A stretch of 64,000 nt of DNA from Allantophomopsis cytisporea (taxonomy: Eukaryota; Ascomycota; Leotiomycetes; Phacidiales; Phacidiaceae), in the NCBI GenBank assembly GCA_024752435.1, contig CP103026.1, forward strand, positions 682,001 to 746,000, written 5' to 3'. Below, one piece after another: positions 32,329 to 45,216 of this stretch (the first letter of the stretch is position 1; every line of letters starts with the position of its first letter). The translations under genes and the position numbers were made by a program. The notes beneath the pieces were generated by a model. It ran no database searches. It saw only the letters and a list, made by a program, of their open reading frames with translations, and was not told the DNA's origin.

Positions 32329-35154
32329 TCACCCCCGTCCAGGCGTGTTCGCACCCATGAAGACGCTATTTCCGAACGGATTATTCTGATCTGTCTGCAT
32401 GTCTGGGTTCATCTGAGACTGATCGAAGGGGCCGAGATTGAACTGGAAAGAAGGATCGAGCGTAGTACCTGTCTGGATATACGAATCCCAAGCTTCCTAT
32501 AAGTGGTCATAATGTCAGTATAACCGTGGACGCGGGCCTTTTCTTTGATGTGGTGGTGGGGAGCAGTGAGTAACAGTAGGGGCACTGGACGGGGAGGGCA
32601 ACGAATATAGGAGGGGAAGGCATACCCAATCAAGATTTGACGCATCCATCATCTGCGCCCCGTTGCCAAACACTGTTGAAAATGGCGATGCAACAGCGCC
32701 AACAGCCGGATACGCATTTGCATTGTCCATGCTGAAGTTGGGTGTCATCCCAGAACCAGTGGAGGAATCCCCAGTCATTGCCATGTCGTAATTGCCGAAT
32801 CGCTGGCCGCCAGCGGGCGGACTAGCAGCTGAGTTGTTAAACATAGAAGCTGAGTTGGGAGTTAAACCGCCGGATAACATGCCCAGGGTCATAGCCGCTG
32901 AATGCTCTGGTTTTTCCTGGTCGAAAGAAGAGAACGGTGGGACGCTATTTGTTGCTTCGACTTCAATATTTGTTTTCTGCAAGGGGCTTCGGAGCTTTTC
33001 TAGCATGATGCCAAGGACCTTACAGGCTTTAAAGGCCTCCAAAGATGTATCTGCTGATTCCTTCCATATGCTCATGGACATCTCGAGAGCAGCAAACATT
33101 TCAGCCCGCTGGTCTGGTGTCCAAAAGTACGGTTCGTAGCCCCGGTTGTTTGGTCGCTCCGCAGCAGACACCGCGTCGTAGTGTAGATCGAGGCAAACAA
33201 TCATAGCTGCAAGAAGGAAGTCATGTTTCGTCAGCGACGAAATAAACCACTTCATGCTTCGAAGACGGCCACCGCGTTGAGATTCGCGATACAGATGAGC
33301 CTGATGACGAAGAATTTCATGAGCGGCATCTACACATGCTCTTCTTGAGTAAGAATAACGAGGATTTTGGTGCGCTCGCGCTATGTACTTTCGGTGAAGT
33401 ACACAGAGGGTTTTTTGGTAGAAGATATCAATGTAAATCCTTTGCATGAGTAAGGTTGCCGGATCGTGCATACACTCTTCAAAGGGCCGTACTTTCAGAT
33501 GTGGTGGCATATCCCGCCCTAAATCTCGAATACGATTATCATGGGCCATGATCTGTTCATAAGATACTGGTGGCCCAGACACCGCATTCAATTCCTCAAC
33601 AACATTGCCAAAAATATAAGCAAGTTTCGCTTTCGTGATCATATACGAGACCGGTGTAGGTTCAGTGGATGGTCTCGCAGGCGGGAGCTCTGTATCCGGA
33701 CCGAACTCATCCTCGAAGATATTTCTCGGCAACTCTGCATCACAATCTTGAGGTTTGATCATACTTGGAAGAGCAAGCTGGAAGGAAAAGATCGCGTCCA
33801 TTTGGCGAATAAACGCCCAGACTCTTCGTCGCATCTCTCCTTGGAATGGTGTGATACTTGTAAAACGAGCAGCATCACGGTGGTATCCCATCCGCAAGGC
33901 AAGTCGAACTATCATGCCTACAATAACATATATACCAACCTCCGCGTCCCAACGGCTAGAATACTCTCCGTGAAGATACAAGATTAGAGTTTCGATGGTG
34001 TAATCAGCCGACTTCGTGTAATCGGCCACCACGAGACACTGCACTGTTCGCAAACGATATTCGCCAGCCAGTTCTTGTGTACGACCTGCTGATTAATTAG
34101 CAAAACTCTTTTAAGAGTTCGAACAATGATTCCAAGTCGTGAAATCGGGAAGTTGTACCTTTCCACTCAGGAGGTTCATCACCAATCTTGTGATATGATT
34201 GCATCGCCAGGCACATCACGGCATAAAGTAGACCCAGCCAGACGATTGAAGTTTTGCTAGGGTCTTGCCAGTGTTCCTGCAGCTGTTTATGAAAGGTGGG
34301 AGAATGAAGAATGTGCACTGCTGGGTCATAGGAATTGAGATACCTGACCACCAGCTTATCGACTGCAGATTTCCCTGGTAACTCTGCCCTCAATTCAACT
34401 TCTGAAGCTCTGGGATGAGAGTTGAAGAGGAAAGCGGGACCGTCTTGTGCTGTGATCGGTTGGGATGTCTTGACATCATGATAATGCTTCTCGAGCTCCT
34501 TTTTGTGGTTGTTGAAATAATTCTTCACCTCAGTAATCTACGGCTAACATTAGCAGTTATTCTACAAACAAGAAGTATGGGAGGACGCACATCAGCTAAG
34601 ACCATATGCCAATGCGACTCTCCAAAATACATGGCCTTATGTTTCTCGTTATCAACCTTCAGCACACCGAAGGAATTTGACACACTCTCCAAATCACTGT
34701 CATCAGCAGCCATCTCATCCTTCAGCATGTCGTCATCTTCGTGCACCGTTTCCGGGATATTGCCTCTGCTCCCACCCCTCGTACTCTCACTTGCTGATCT
34801 GGAAATAGCCTCTGCCGCCGCCGTTGGCCCCGCGCTCTGCGATCCATTCGTCATCAATGACAATACCAATCCTTCAAGTCTATCAATGCGATTTTGCATA
34901 TCATCTGGTGTAGTTGGAGCAGCATTTGGTGCGGCCTTCTTTCGAGTTCCAGGGGCTGCATATGAGCAGGACGAGGCATCTCCTCGCTTGACGCAATTCT
35001 CACATGGATGCGAGCGATTGCATTTTAGCTTTCGATGCCGACATGGCGCGCATGATAGCGGAACTCGATTTCTCTTCCGTACAATGCGGTATTGTTCGTC
35101 GGCGGGAGATCGCCCGCTCGTGCTGGACGATGTTGATGGTGGTGTAGGCGTCAT
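32329..35154 (-). CDS. Zn2Cys6 transcription factor with fungal-specific regulatory domain
   Basis: Four exons: 34591-35154, 34159-34537, 32626-34085, 32329-32496, giving 856 residues. Introns are 53, 73 and 129 bp, all phase-consistent (VLAD/ITEVKNY, EWK/GRTQEL, NLDW/EAWDSY). The zinc cluster uses Cys 35, 38, 45, 51, 54 and 63, preceded by a basic segment (RKRNRVPLS). A short coiled-coil-like linker (DDMQNRIDRLEGLVLSL) follows. The middle homology region spans about residues 225-560 (YDPAVHILHSPTF, LILYLHGEYSSRW, ALRMGYHRD). The Asn/Pro/Gln-rich tail could activate transcription. Proteins of this kind bind CGG-type elements in the nucleus and often control catabolic or secondary-metabolite genes. 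The target cannot be told from sequence. The secreted amylase lies 6 kb away, too far to imply regulation. Confidence 0.9.
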
Positions 35155-38100
35155 GGTGGTATAGGAAAGAATTTCGTGTCGAGTTCAAATGTCACGGACG
35201 TCGATGTTGCTGCTCTGTAATCAACGCGACTTGGCGGTTTGTACTGTATTTATATACTTTGCGTCGCTAATAGCCTGTAGGTTCTCTATATATCCCACAA
35301 AGTCTGCTCCCCCTCTGATTAGAATAAAAATAAAAAGATGGTTGCGGTTGAATTGCGCTTTCGCTGCTCGACCGGCGAGAGTTTTCGCTGTGTTTAAACT
35401 ATCGTAGGGTGGTTGGTCTTGTTGAAAAGATAGATGATGAAGCGAGTGGACGTCGCAAGTAATTTATCTCTGTGCTTCAACTTACGCGATTTCCGCAACA
35501 CTGTATTAAGTAACAGAAATCGACGCTGAGTTTTATAACAGCCTCGTAGGATGATATATCGTTGATGATGGGGTGGTGTGATAAGTACAGCTTCAATGGC
35601 GAGGTGCGAAGAGATGATTCCAAGGCCTCACAAAACGTAGACAAGTCGTGAAAAGACGCGTTTGAGGCTCGGGCGCAATCGAATTGAGGAAATGATGATA
35701 ATATTCCTGCAGTTGGTCAGGTGGCGTCTTTGCTTCTCATGGTCTAGGATATGCCAGTCGTGCTTACATCGATCGATTGAGATTCCCAAAAGCTTCCTTA
35801 TCGCCTAGAGGCCATCGCGAGGTACCTTACCTGGTAGTCCTGCTGTTGTGGCCTGACCCAGGCATTAAGGCATACATATCAGGCTGATGGCGCACGTAAG
35901 AAGGCGCGGAGGCAGTCTTAGCAAGCGGCCGACCATTCTTCCTTTCACTCATGGAGATTTCCATGAGAACTCCAAAGGTGCAACAACCAATCAATGTAGT
36001 GCGTATACGCCAGGGGGCTTGTGGCTATGACTCACACTTCTTGACTCCCCTCGCCATTATTCACTTGGCTCTCTGATGATTGAGTGCTTGTTGCTTGAGG
36101 TGCTCTTACTCTGGGATGTTCAAGTGAAAGCAGTCTAACAATAATGTGGATCTAAGCATTGACAGTGGGAGAGACCCTTGACTTGACTTGAGGAGTTTAT
36201 CTTAACTCCCTCCCTTAACTCCGTCTATTTATCCTCCCTCTTCTGCGAGAGTAGATGTGAATTGTACAAGCACTGGAGTTGTTGAAATAGAAAAGACTCG
36301 TACTAAGACTCAGCTTAGGAAATCCGACCGATGCATTAGCATATTATTGACGTCTCATCCGCCATGTTCGAAACCCCCTCTCAACGTATATGGACAGGAT
36401 AGTCTTTCGATGACGATGGGGAATCCATCCAAGAAGTCTCCGAATGTTGTTGTCACAAGCTGTCGTCTACCCACAACAATACCACCTTACTGAATTCTAT
36501 GTGACTATGCATGGTCATTATGGCGGCGGCAAAATTCGGATACTGTACCCTTCATTACGATTTTCCTTTTGGTGAATGTTTCAATTTCAGAATGAACGCT
36601 CTTCATAAGATACTTACCGAAATGGAAATCAGGTACTTACCAACTTTCTAAGTCTAGTGAAATTTAATTGGATCCGCGACAAACATGTCTGCATGGCAAA
36701 TGTTTCTCAGAGCTTCCGAGGCTTATTAAACCGTTGTCATCAAATCCAAAACATGTTCGACCACTCGCTATTTCCTATACCCAAGGCGTATATCTCTATT
36801 GGACGGCAATCTTCGGAAGAGAGATGTTAAGGACACCCAGACCTCTAGAGTGTGCAGACAATCCGCGAATGGGTGCGAAGAACATCGCAACACTCGTAAA
36901 AGGAGATTTAGGGGCGAGGTATGGGGAGAAAACTAATTCGTTGTGAAAGCGTGCGAAGATGGATATTAGAGAGAAATGGTAAATGGCTGCAAGTCGGGTT
37001 TTGCTATGTCGGCCAAGTCTATCAAAGTAAAGGTTTATTCGGACCTGCACTACATCACGAATCCATCAAACGATATCTAGGCGGCCGACAATCACAAGGC
37101 CTTCAGCAAAATTTTGCCATCTGGAGAGATAGTGATATCTCATTCACAGCCGAGCTGAATTCCCCAAGCTCCTTAGTCCCTCTTTCGTTTTAAAATTATT
37201 GTGCACTTGAGAAGAGGAGCTGAGCGAAATACTTACGCCAGATTATTATTCATCGACATGATGAGCACGGCAACAAAGAGAAATATGTTGACGATGATGA
37301 GACAACGAGACACCGGTATATTTTCTATCATTATCGGTTCGAGGAATCAATAACTTCATCAAAGCCATATGAAGGAATGCAACGAATTGTCAATGAAGAG
37401 GACGAGGCCGCACCTTCCAGCAATATCTGCACTCGAAAGCCTCTCATATGCAAGCCTTTTGCAATAAGCAGCATCACTACCGTCGTGCTACGCAGGAAGT
37501 TGCCCATCCTAGAGCGACTTGGGGTCGGGCGGTTAAACTATCACGGAATAGGTGGTACTGTACGTTTCTTGCCGCCCTATATCGAACCGTACCTTGGCGC
37601 CAAACCGATATCCTTGCCATATTTACCTTATCCCTAACTTGTAATATGGCTCAAATCAAAACTTCCATTTGTCAAGATAGTATTACGGATCAGAGTTGAT
37701 GCTGCTTTTCTTTGTCTCCATTGGATCTTCTGGAGGTGTCTAATATTCTGGATCTTCTTGGTATACTAAATACACAGATCCTCTATACTTCCGTCCTCAT
37801 CAAATGTACTTCTGGATTCACCTGGAAAGTTCCTCGTTTATATGAAGATGAGGTAACTTTAGAATCGCAGGCTCTGGGTGTCTTCTGGATCAGTTGCTGG
37901 GCATACTGATTTTGAGCACACGATATAATAATCACTACCAGTATTAGGGAGACATTCTCAAGGATATCATGGATGGTTTTGCCGAGAAAAGACTACGGAC
38001 CCTGAGTCGATGATGACATGATAGACGAGAAGGATCAGAGTTTGAAAAATCACAGTCAGTCTTGAGAGTGACTTACTGTCATTTTTGATGTCACTTCGAC

Positions 38101-38530
38101 TCTCATAGGTGTCATACAAGCTTATTTCATATATTCTTCACCTTGTTAGCCATGAATTCTGGCACAATTTTGTACAAGATTAAGATGCTAAAATATTATT
38201 TCTAGTATCTAAGGAATGTTATGGCTTCGGTCATGCTTCAAGAACGTGGTCAATTGCAGACTTCATTTATCGAGATATCTTGAGATCTGAAAATCTACAT
38301 TTCGTACAGTGTTGTAGTAATCTCTTTACCAAAAGAAAAAGGCAGATGAATGTTTCGCCCCCAAATGTTATTGAATACTACCCCTGTCACTGTAGACGAT
38401 GGGCAAGCCATAAAGTTGTAGTCACACGTAAGATAGCACATACACATATTCAGCTGGGTTTCCAGCCTCTTTGAATGTGTCGCTCTTCATCTCTTTCTCT
38501 CCACATTTGATTGAACTACTTTGAAGTGCC
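35155..38530. other. 3.4-kb spacer with possible gene relic
   Basis: Promoter of the Zn2Cys6 gene at the left end. A protein-like but short frame at 36921-37193 (CYVGQVYQSKGLFGPALHHE ...) and following pieces in other frames up to about 37640 may be a decayed gene; I cannot name the family. Inverted TTAACTCC/GGAGTTTA motifs occur at about 36192-36225. The remainder shows nothing I can support. Confidence 0.4.
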
Positions 38531-40148
38531 ATGGCGACAAGTGGTTATGATGTCGAAAATCAGGCCGCATCGATTGCGTTGGAACCCCTCCTCGGACGGG
38601 AAAATGAATATAACATGGACCACGAGACGCGCATGGGCAGCCGCGAGCCACGGCCCAGAATTGGCGACATGCCATCAATTCGCAAGCCTGGATACGGGAA
38701 CTGGATATGGGCTGAGCAGCATTGTGCAAGGCGATGTGGATTCACCATCGCTGAAGCAATGCTTGTGCAAAAGGCTTACGAAGACCCGAAGTCTTTCGTT
38801 GAGGAAGTGCTGTCCACGATATATGGAATTCTTGACTATCCAGGAGCCTCCATGATGAAGAGACTGAATACACTCGCCGCCAAGACTTATGGGGCTTCTT
38901 TGGTACCTGATATACTCTGTTTAGGCGTATACTGTAGCAGTATATTCGCCCTTTTGCTGATTTTGTTATCAGACGTAGTCTCCACTCTTGACAAAGACCG
39001 TTACCACCTCATTGAAACCGTTCAGAAGCTGCTTCCTGTCTTTCTGGAAAGCTTAGAGGCCAGCCAAGTAGACTCTAGAACATTGGAAGAAGAGAGTGAT
39101 GCTTGTCTGGATAACGACCGAAAGAACCCAGAACCGAGAACACCATCGGCACAACAGCCCTCTAATCTCGATCCCACAGGCAATCAAGGGCCACAAGGAT
39201 CGATAGATCTGGAGGGCACTCGAAATGAAGCCGATGATGCTGTTGCTGGTAGTCAATCCCAAGAGCCTACAGCATATACCACATCAAAGACTCCAGCGAG
39301 AGGACGGACGCGAATGCTAGAACAATTATCGGAGATCAAGCGCTATTTAGCCGCAGGGCATTTTGATCGTGCAAAAATGGACGAGAAAAAACTCCAGAAT
39401 GTGATTCAGAAACTGCTGGTCTCTCGAACACTCGGCGACTTAGAGAGCACCATTGCACCAGGCTACATGATCATCGGCTGGTTTCCACGAGGATCATTGG
39501 CTCCCAGAGAAAAGCTACTGGCTTCCACTAATGATGAGACAAGCTTGTTCAAGAAGATGAGAAGAGGGGCTAGATCAGTGAGAGGCTGGCGAAGATTCCT
39601 ATCCCTGAAGTCTCTACACAGGTTTGGGCTCTACAAAGTAAGATCTTGTAATTTTCAATAATTTCTCCAGGCTAAGATTGAACAGTGCGATATTTCTCGA
39701 GGCGCTCACGTCAAAGTTGATGTTTCGGACCAAGAACGAAGCACACTCTCCCACTTCCTGGCAGCCTATAAAGCTTCTTATCACCATCCAGATGATGACG
39801 TAGCAAGGGCCTGGCATAAGTGGGTACAGAAGGAATTGAACAATGACAAGGTCATCCCACTTGAGGGCAGATATTCACTTGAGCTCATTTATACATGGTC
39901 TGCTGTGCGGCTGTCAGTAGTAGTGGTCACACCTACATTATTCAGTCTTGCAATGGGATTGGGGTACATGATCAAGACTGGTGACGTGAGTACCGCTTGG
40001 ACTATATCTTCTTATATTGTGACTGCTGCTGGAGGTAAGCTTTCTTTATTTTATCGTGGGTCTCAAAAGCAAAGAAGCTAGTAGTACTAACTATTTTAAA
40101 GCTATTGTAGCATTGTTGGCAATCCTTGGTACACTCAAAGATTCCTAG
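38531..40148 (+). CDS. Predicted membrane protein with C-terminal transmembrane pair
   Basis: Exons 38531-39637, 39686-40034 and 40102-40148 give 500 residues. The first acceptor is ambiguous: AG at 39670, 39676 and 39685 all keep frame; I chose 39685 because a 48-bp intron fits this genome and 33 bp is too short. The second intron (67 bp, GTAAGC, branch ACTAAC, AAG) is clear. There is a hydrophobic segment near residues 128-150 (LCLGVYCSSIFALLLILLSD), an acidic polar middle, a basic region RRGARSVRGWRRF, and two C-terminal hydrophobic helices (SVVVVTPTLFSLAMGLGY and SSYIVTAAGAIVALLAILG). No known domain is recognised. Topology and role are open. Confidence 0.75.
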
Positions 40149-40822
40149 ATTGAGAATGAAAAGGAAGAGTGAAGAGCTACATGCGATTATAACAGACATG
40201 GCTTTTTTTTCAAGCTATCCCACCTTGATCCCCAGGGTTCAGTTCACACGCAAACAAGAATTTCATAAAGTAGCCTGCATCCTATGAGCTTCTATATCCA
40301 TATCACTCGATTGTTATAAACAACTATTATAAGATATCAGTCCATATCTACACCTGGGCGGTGTCATACTCGCTACAGATATGACAGAGCCGTTCTGAAA
40401 GCGGATACGGAGGGAAGTTCAATAGACAGCTTGAACTCAGCTCGGCTTTTGGAGAATACAAGACCTCCCTGTTTTGCGAACACTCGATGGTTGTATGTAC
40501 AACCTGAGGCTGGTTGGAATTGGGGGGAGATTCCATTGTGATCTGCCAACGGGCTGAAGTGTATGCGGGGTGATGATGAAGTTCAATGAAAACGAATTGC
40601 CTAACTGTACTCATTAATTTCCCCTAAATTTCTTGCAAGATGTCACTTGACTCTGTTCTACTTCGCCTCAAAACTTCTTGGGAGATTCCGCTTGACCTCA
40701 CTACATCACTATTCAATCACAAAATTTTATAACACTTCACAACCATAATTTCAAGTGTCTCAAAAGAATGTACTCCAAACCCTCCACCGTTTTTAAACCA
40801 TCTACTTGCAACCCATCAACAA
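40149..40822. other. Spacer between convergent genes
   Basis: Lies between the 3' ends of two convergent genes, so it should hold both 3' UTRs. No gene seen. Confidence 0.6.
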
Positions 40823-42427
40823 CTATTTAGCAGCAGCCGGATAAACAGGTGGATTAGCGCCATCAGGAATCTCCAAAGCAGTAGTATAATAACTCTGATT
40901 AACAGCATTTCCCCAATAACTCTTAACCGCGGGCGAAACCGTCCTTCCATTGACCTCGAGATCAGCATTGGGGACCGGCTGCTTAGCATACGTCTCACTA
41001 TTGAAGATTCCAGGGTAAGAGGTGTTGAAGAACCTCCCATCGAGGTCAGGCGTGCCACTCCACTCACGCACCGTATCGCCCGTGGCGTTGGCGACGTTGG
41101 CGAACACGTTAGCGCCGACGTCCCAGCGGCCCAGCGTGTGTAGGTCCCAGTTGGCGGACACAGTGGCGATCTCCGAGTAGTGGTTGTAGTAGGCGGGGTC
41201 CGAGGTGCCGACGAGGGAGGCGTCGACGGCGTCGCCTAGGAGGATGCTGAAGACGCGGTTTTGGATGGTGTAGGTCTCGTTCTCGTCAAAGGTTATGAGG
41301 ACTAGGGTGTTTTGCATGAAGTTCGTGTCGTTGAGGAGCGGCTGGAGGAAGGTGTAGAGCCATTTGCCGGCTGTGGTCACGGAGGTGTCGTGGCCGTCTG
41401 AGGTCATGTTCGGGGTGACTTTTTGTTTGTTAGTGGGGCTTCTTGAGGAAGTGGAGTCGAGTCTGGATGGTTGAAAGTCACAAAACTCTTGAAATATCTC
41501 AAGCACCTCAGGAGTCTGCGGGGCTATACATACCAAACATCCACTGCGGCAGCTTATCCGCCTTGAGATCCTCGTAAAAGAGCGTAGTATTCTTAATCAA
41601 CTCAAGTCTCTCCGGCTTGTTGACAACAGAGTTATAGAGAACCTCTGGGTTGTGCTTGCGGACATAGTCGTTGGCGCCGGTCTGCTGGTTAACCCAAGCA
41701 AAGCCCTCGAAGCCGGTGTAAGGCATGTCCTCTTGGTAGAGGCCCCAAGAGATCCCCTTTTCCTCGAGAAGATCGACAACCGATGAGACGTTCTGGGGGA
41801 CCTCGGTGAATGGGTCGCCATCGAGACCGAAGTATTCACCTCCTACGGCGCCCATGTAGTTGGGCTCTGAGGGGTGGGTGAGGGCGAAGTTATTCTCCAA
41901 TGTGATGCCTTTCTTAGCGAAGTAGGCGAAGTTTGCTGGACTTTGTTAGCCTCCTGAAACATCTGATTTTGAAATGAAATGGAATTGGTTGGGTGTTTCG
42001 ACAGTCCAAAATGCACATTTCAACACCCTCTTGAGAATTCGCAAACTGTTACATCTTTCCAAGACATAACATCAAATATTTTGAACCACCACAAACAACT
42101 CAATTGATACACTAACACCCCAAAATCACACCTTAAACTCCCCAATTAGAAAAATAGAAAACCCCAAAACTTACGATCAGCAGCAGCCATATCATAATCC
42201 GTATTCTCAAACCAAATACTAACATAACGATCGAAGCTCTTCCCCTTCACATGAGATCTAGGACTAGCAGACTTCGCCGTCGCCTGAGCAGCAAGCACAT
42301 CAGCGACATCGGTAGCCGTAGGAGAGGCCGCCGTAGTATTAGAGGGCTTGAAATGATGATGATTGGGCGGGGCAGCGAGCGCAACGGCCGCGAGCGAGGC
42401 GATGGAAAGAGAGTCTGTGAAACGCAT
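40823..42427 (-). CDS. Secreted acid phosphatase (phosphoesterase family)
   Basis: Exons 42175-42427, 41534-41935 and 40823-41418 give 416 residues. Introns of 239 and 115 bp are longer than elsewhere in the window but phase-consistent (AAD/PNFAYFAKKG and QWMFG/VTPNMTSDGHDT). A signal peptide occupies about residues 1-18 (MRFTDSLSIASLAAVALA). The PF04185-type signatures are present: SIWFENTDYD near the N-terminus, LTHPSEPNYMGAVGGEYFG, TPNMTSDGHDTS and LVLITFDENE. Members are secreted, phosphate-repressible acid phosphatases that free phosphate from organic esters. Several N-glycosylation sequons (NVS, NTT, NDT, NMT) fit secretion. Usual family length is about 400-440 residues, so it looks intact. 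Confidence 0.9.
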
Positions 42428-45216
42428 TGCGGGCTGAAGCTTAAGGAGCGGGATGCGGAGTTGACTTTCGGAATGTTCAGAAGAGCAGTATTGAAGGATG
42501 CGGCGCTTGGTGACTCTTGTACCTTTTTTTTTTTTTCTTTCTTTCTGTTTGTGGTAGTGTCACTGCTTTTGCTGATGGTGGAGTGCTTGTGCTTGGGAAA
42601 CGGCGGACGGGGCTGTTCCACTGGGTGTGCTTGGAAATATCACCTGCATGGTACAGATTGCATGGCAGCTCGGATCGGGACCAGAAGTTGCGTGGTTTAT
42701 TCTAGTTTTTGGATTGAGATGGTGGAGATGATTTACTTGCGTGCTATTTTGGAGGTTTGAGCCAATGATAATGGAGGAGAAAGCTGGGTCAGCTTTGGAG
42801 TGACATGTATTTTGTGCAGATATCTGGAAACATCGTCCTGAGTCTGCCGACATGGCTGATAGGAACGACGAGTGAGATGTTGAGATTGGGTGCACGAGGT
42901 CCGAAGAGTGTAGGAGGTACGAATACTAACTATTCGCGATGCTGGAATTTCTACGAGGTGGGCTGGTCCATGCTGCACTGTCTCCGCTGTCTGCACATGG
43001 AGGTCACCGATGTCGTGTATGGTATACTCATTGCGGGAACATCGAGACGGGGATGAACATAGTCCACGGTAGATCCATACTTGTGCTGGGATGATCAACT
43101 CCTGGTGTTTTTAGGATAAGAGCTTAGCTTTGGAGGCAGGCGAGGAGACACGAGGAAAGAAGTTCCATCGTCTGAGGGTTGGCTCCCAGTATCCAGATCC
43201 ATATTAGCAGAAGATGGATGTGCACAGGAACAAGGGACCGCTGGTCAGCATGATGTTCATCATGGAGGATCTGATTGGTACCTGCTATCACATCCTAGGA
43301 CTCTGGAGAAGCTTGAATGTTCTTGGCAGCAAGGCCGTCGTAGATGGGGATAGATTTTGTGTCCTCTCAAGGATTCGTCGACACAAGCGACAGATGGTAT
43401 TGTGCATACAATGCTCCTCGAGCTATTACTAAAATAGGCAGGTCCTTGAAAGTACGTATGTGGAAGACATCCGTGCTGCAATGTCAGCGCCACTACCGGT
43501 ATGGCTTTCTCTTAGACAGGCAGAGGGAAGGAGGGGAAAGAAGAGAGGGAGGGAGGCGACTTGTTGTTGTTGTTGGTGGTGGCGGTGGTGGTGTTGTTGA
43601 CATAGTTATCACTCTCAGCCCGGAGATATTGTTTCGTTGAAGTTATGCGAGGATGAATTCTCTATCGGTCATGAATTGTCAATTATCACTTCTGAAATCA
43701 ACAGCCGGTGAATCCAACGACAGACGGTGGAGTAGCAACGCACGTGCTACTCTATCAACTGCGCGATGCGAAAGGCCGATGATTCGACTCTTACGATGAC
43801 TGCGATCACTACGGCAGTACCGTAGAATGCTGAAGGTCGATCTACGGTAGACGGGTAGCGCAAAGCCTTACCCCGTGCGTCTTATGAAGCTGTTGATTGG
43901 TCTGCTCCAACGACATTTGAGTGACATCCACTGTGTTTGCCGGTTTGCCTGTGTGGAGGTGCAGTCGGTGGATCTCCGTTGGTGCACCCTCCCTCACCAT
44001 TGACTAGTTGGGGACAGAAACGACATCTTTGCCTATGTATCACCAGGGCAGTAAGGTAGGCAAGACAAAGATACACCAGAGGATGTCCCATTCGAGAGGC
44101 AAAAGTAGAAGCGGAAGTGGAAGAGCATTACGCAACGACTGAGAGTAAGGCCGGCCAGGTAAGATGGGGATGATGAGTCCATGACCACTCTTTTCTACGA
44201 TACTCTACTACTCTACTACTCTACTACTCTACTACTCTACTACTACTACTACAACTACAAAGTATCTATGCCAATCCGTACATACATATGCGACATGCAA
44301 AGCAGAGCACATAGATCCATCGTGCCTATACACAGAGTCACGCGACAATTTCAATAGAAATGCTGCCCGCACAATTCGCCGCCTTCCGTGTATTTCATTC
44401 ATAAGAATCCAGTCGTCTTCCCACGGAGCATGTACCTTGCTATGTACTGCGTATGTATATACATGTACATACATCCAGACGGACCAAACCACCTCCTCCA
44501 TAGCCTTGCTCATCCATCCTTCACGGCCTTCCAATAACAACAAAGCCCATTCAAATCCACACCTGAACCATGTCCAGGGTCCGTCCCCCATCGCTCCTCA
44601 AAGCGAATCGTATGCACACATGCGCGCGTGTGCCCCAAAGACTTGGCTATTTGTTCGGAGTACCCGTAAAACCACTGACACCCATCCCACGCTCCACTTT
44701 ATTTATTATTTATTTTTTACATCTTATCGTGTCAATAGAGCACACTTGGCGGGGTAGAAGCATGTCGGCCGTGTTGCCGTCTTCCTAGTTGAGGGTACAA
44801 TCCGCCAGAGACCAAAAGTCTGTTGCTCTTCCTCATTTCGGAACCACGGGCCCTGATTGCACATGGTGCATCTGTCCCACTGCTGCGAGCATTGCCTTAA
44901 TCGTTATCGTTGATGTTCCCCTCTTCATGAAATTTCGCTGGATTCTGGTTCTTGAACTCGTTTTCTCTATCATCTCCAAGAATCCCATGATTTTCTTATT
45001 GTGAGAGAGTAATACTTCTTCAAGTCGTCATTGCGACGTCTTTTTCAATACATTTCTGGGCCTTTCCTAAATTTGGATCTGGAGTGTGGTCACGGCAACA
45101 CACAATGTTCATGATTGCTCTCAACGCTTTTAGCTGAGAAGCGACTCCAAAAACCTCTCTCCCAGATCAACTTCCTGGCCATCAGTTTGGCCTTGAAGGA
45201 ATAATAAAAAGCAGAG
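42428..45216. other. Divergent spacer between phosphatase and multicopper oxidase
   Basis: Both genes read outward, so promoters lie at both ends. The poly-T/CTTT tract at 42523-42547 sits about 100 bp before the phosphatase ATG. GGTGGTGGCGG-type low complexity occurs at 43560-43600 and an 8-bp repeat at 44203-44262. A D-arm-like string near 43755 on the minus strand does not fold as tRNA. No gene supported. Confidence 0.55.
44203..44262. repeat. 8-bp tandem repeat CTACTACT
   Basis: Five to six copies of CTACTACT passing into plain ACT triplets. Confidence 0.9.

Noticed and set aside
39638..39670. 33-bp intron for the membrane protein gene
   Set aside because: In frame but shorter than any other intron here; the acceptor at 39685 gives 48 bp, matching the genome's habit.
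42247..42760. Frames of 124-169 codons over the phosphatase 5' end
   Set aside because: They overlap the phosphatase signal-peptide exon and its CT-rich leader; shadows of it.
43745..43800. tRNA-like string on minus strand (GCAGTTGATAGAG)
   Set aside because: The D-arm resemblance is not backed by a pairing D stem, anticodon arm or T arm; no cloverleaf.
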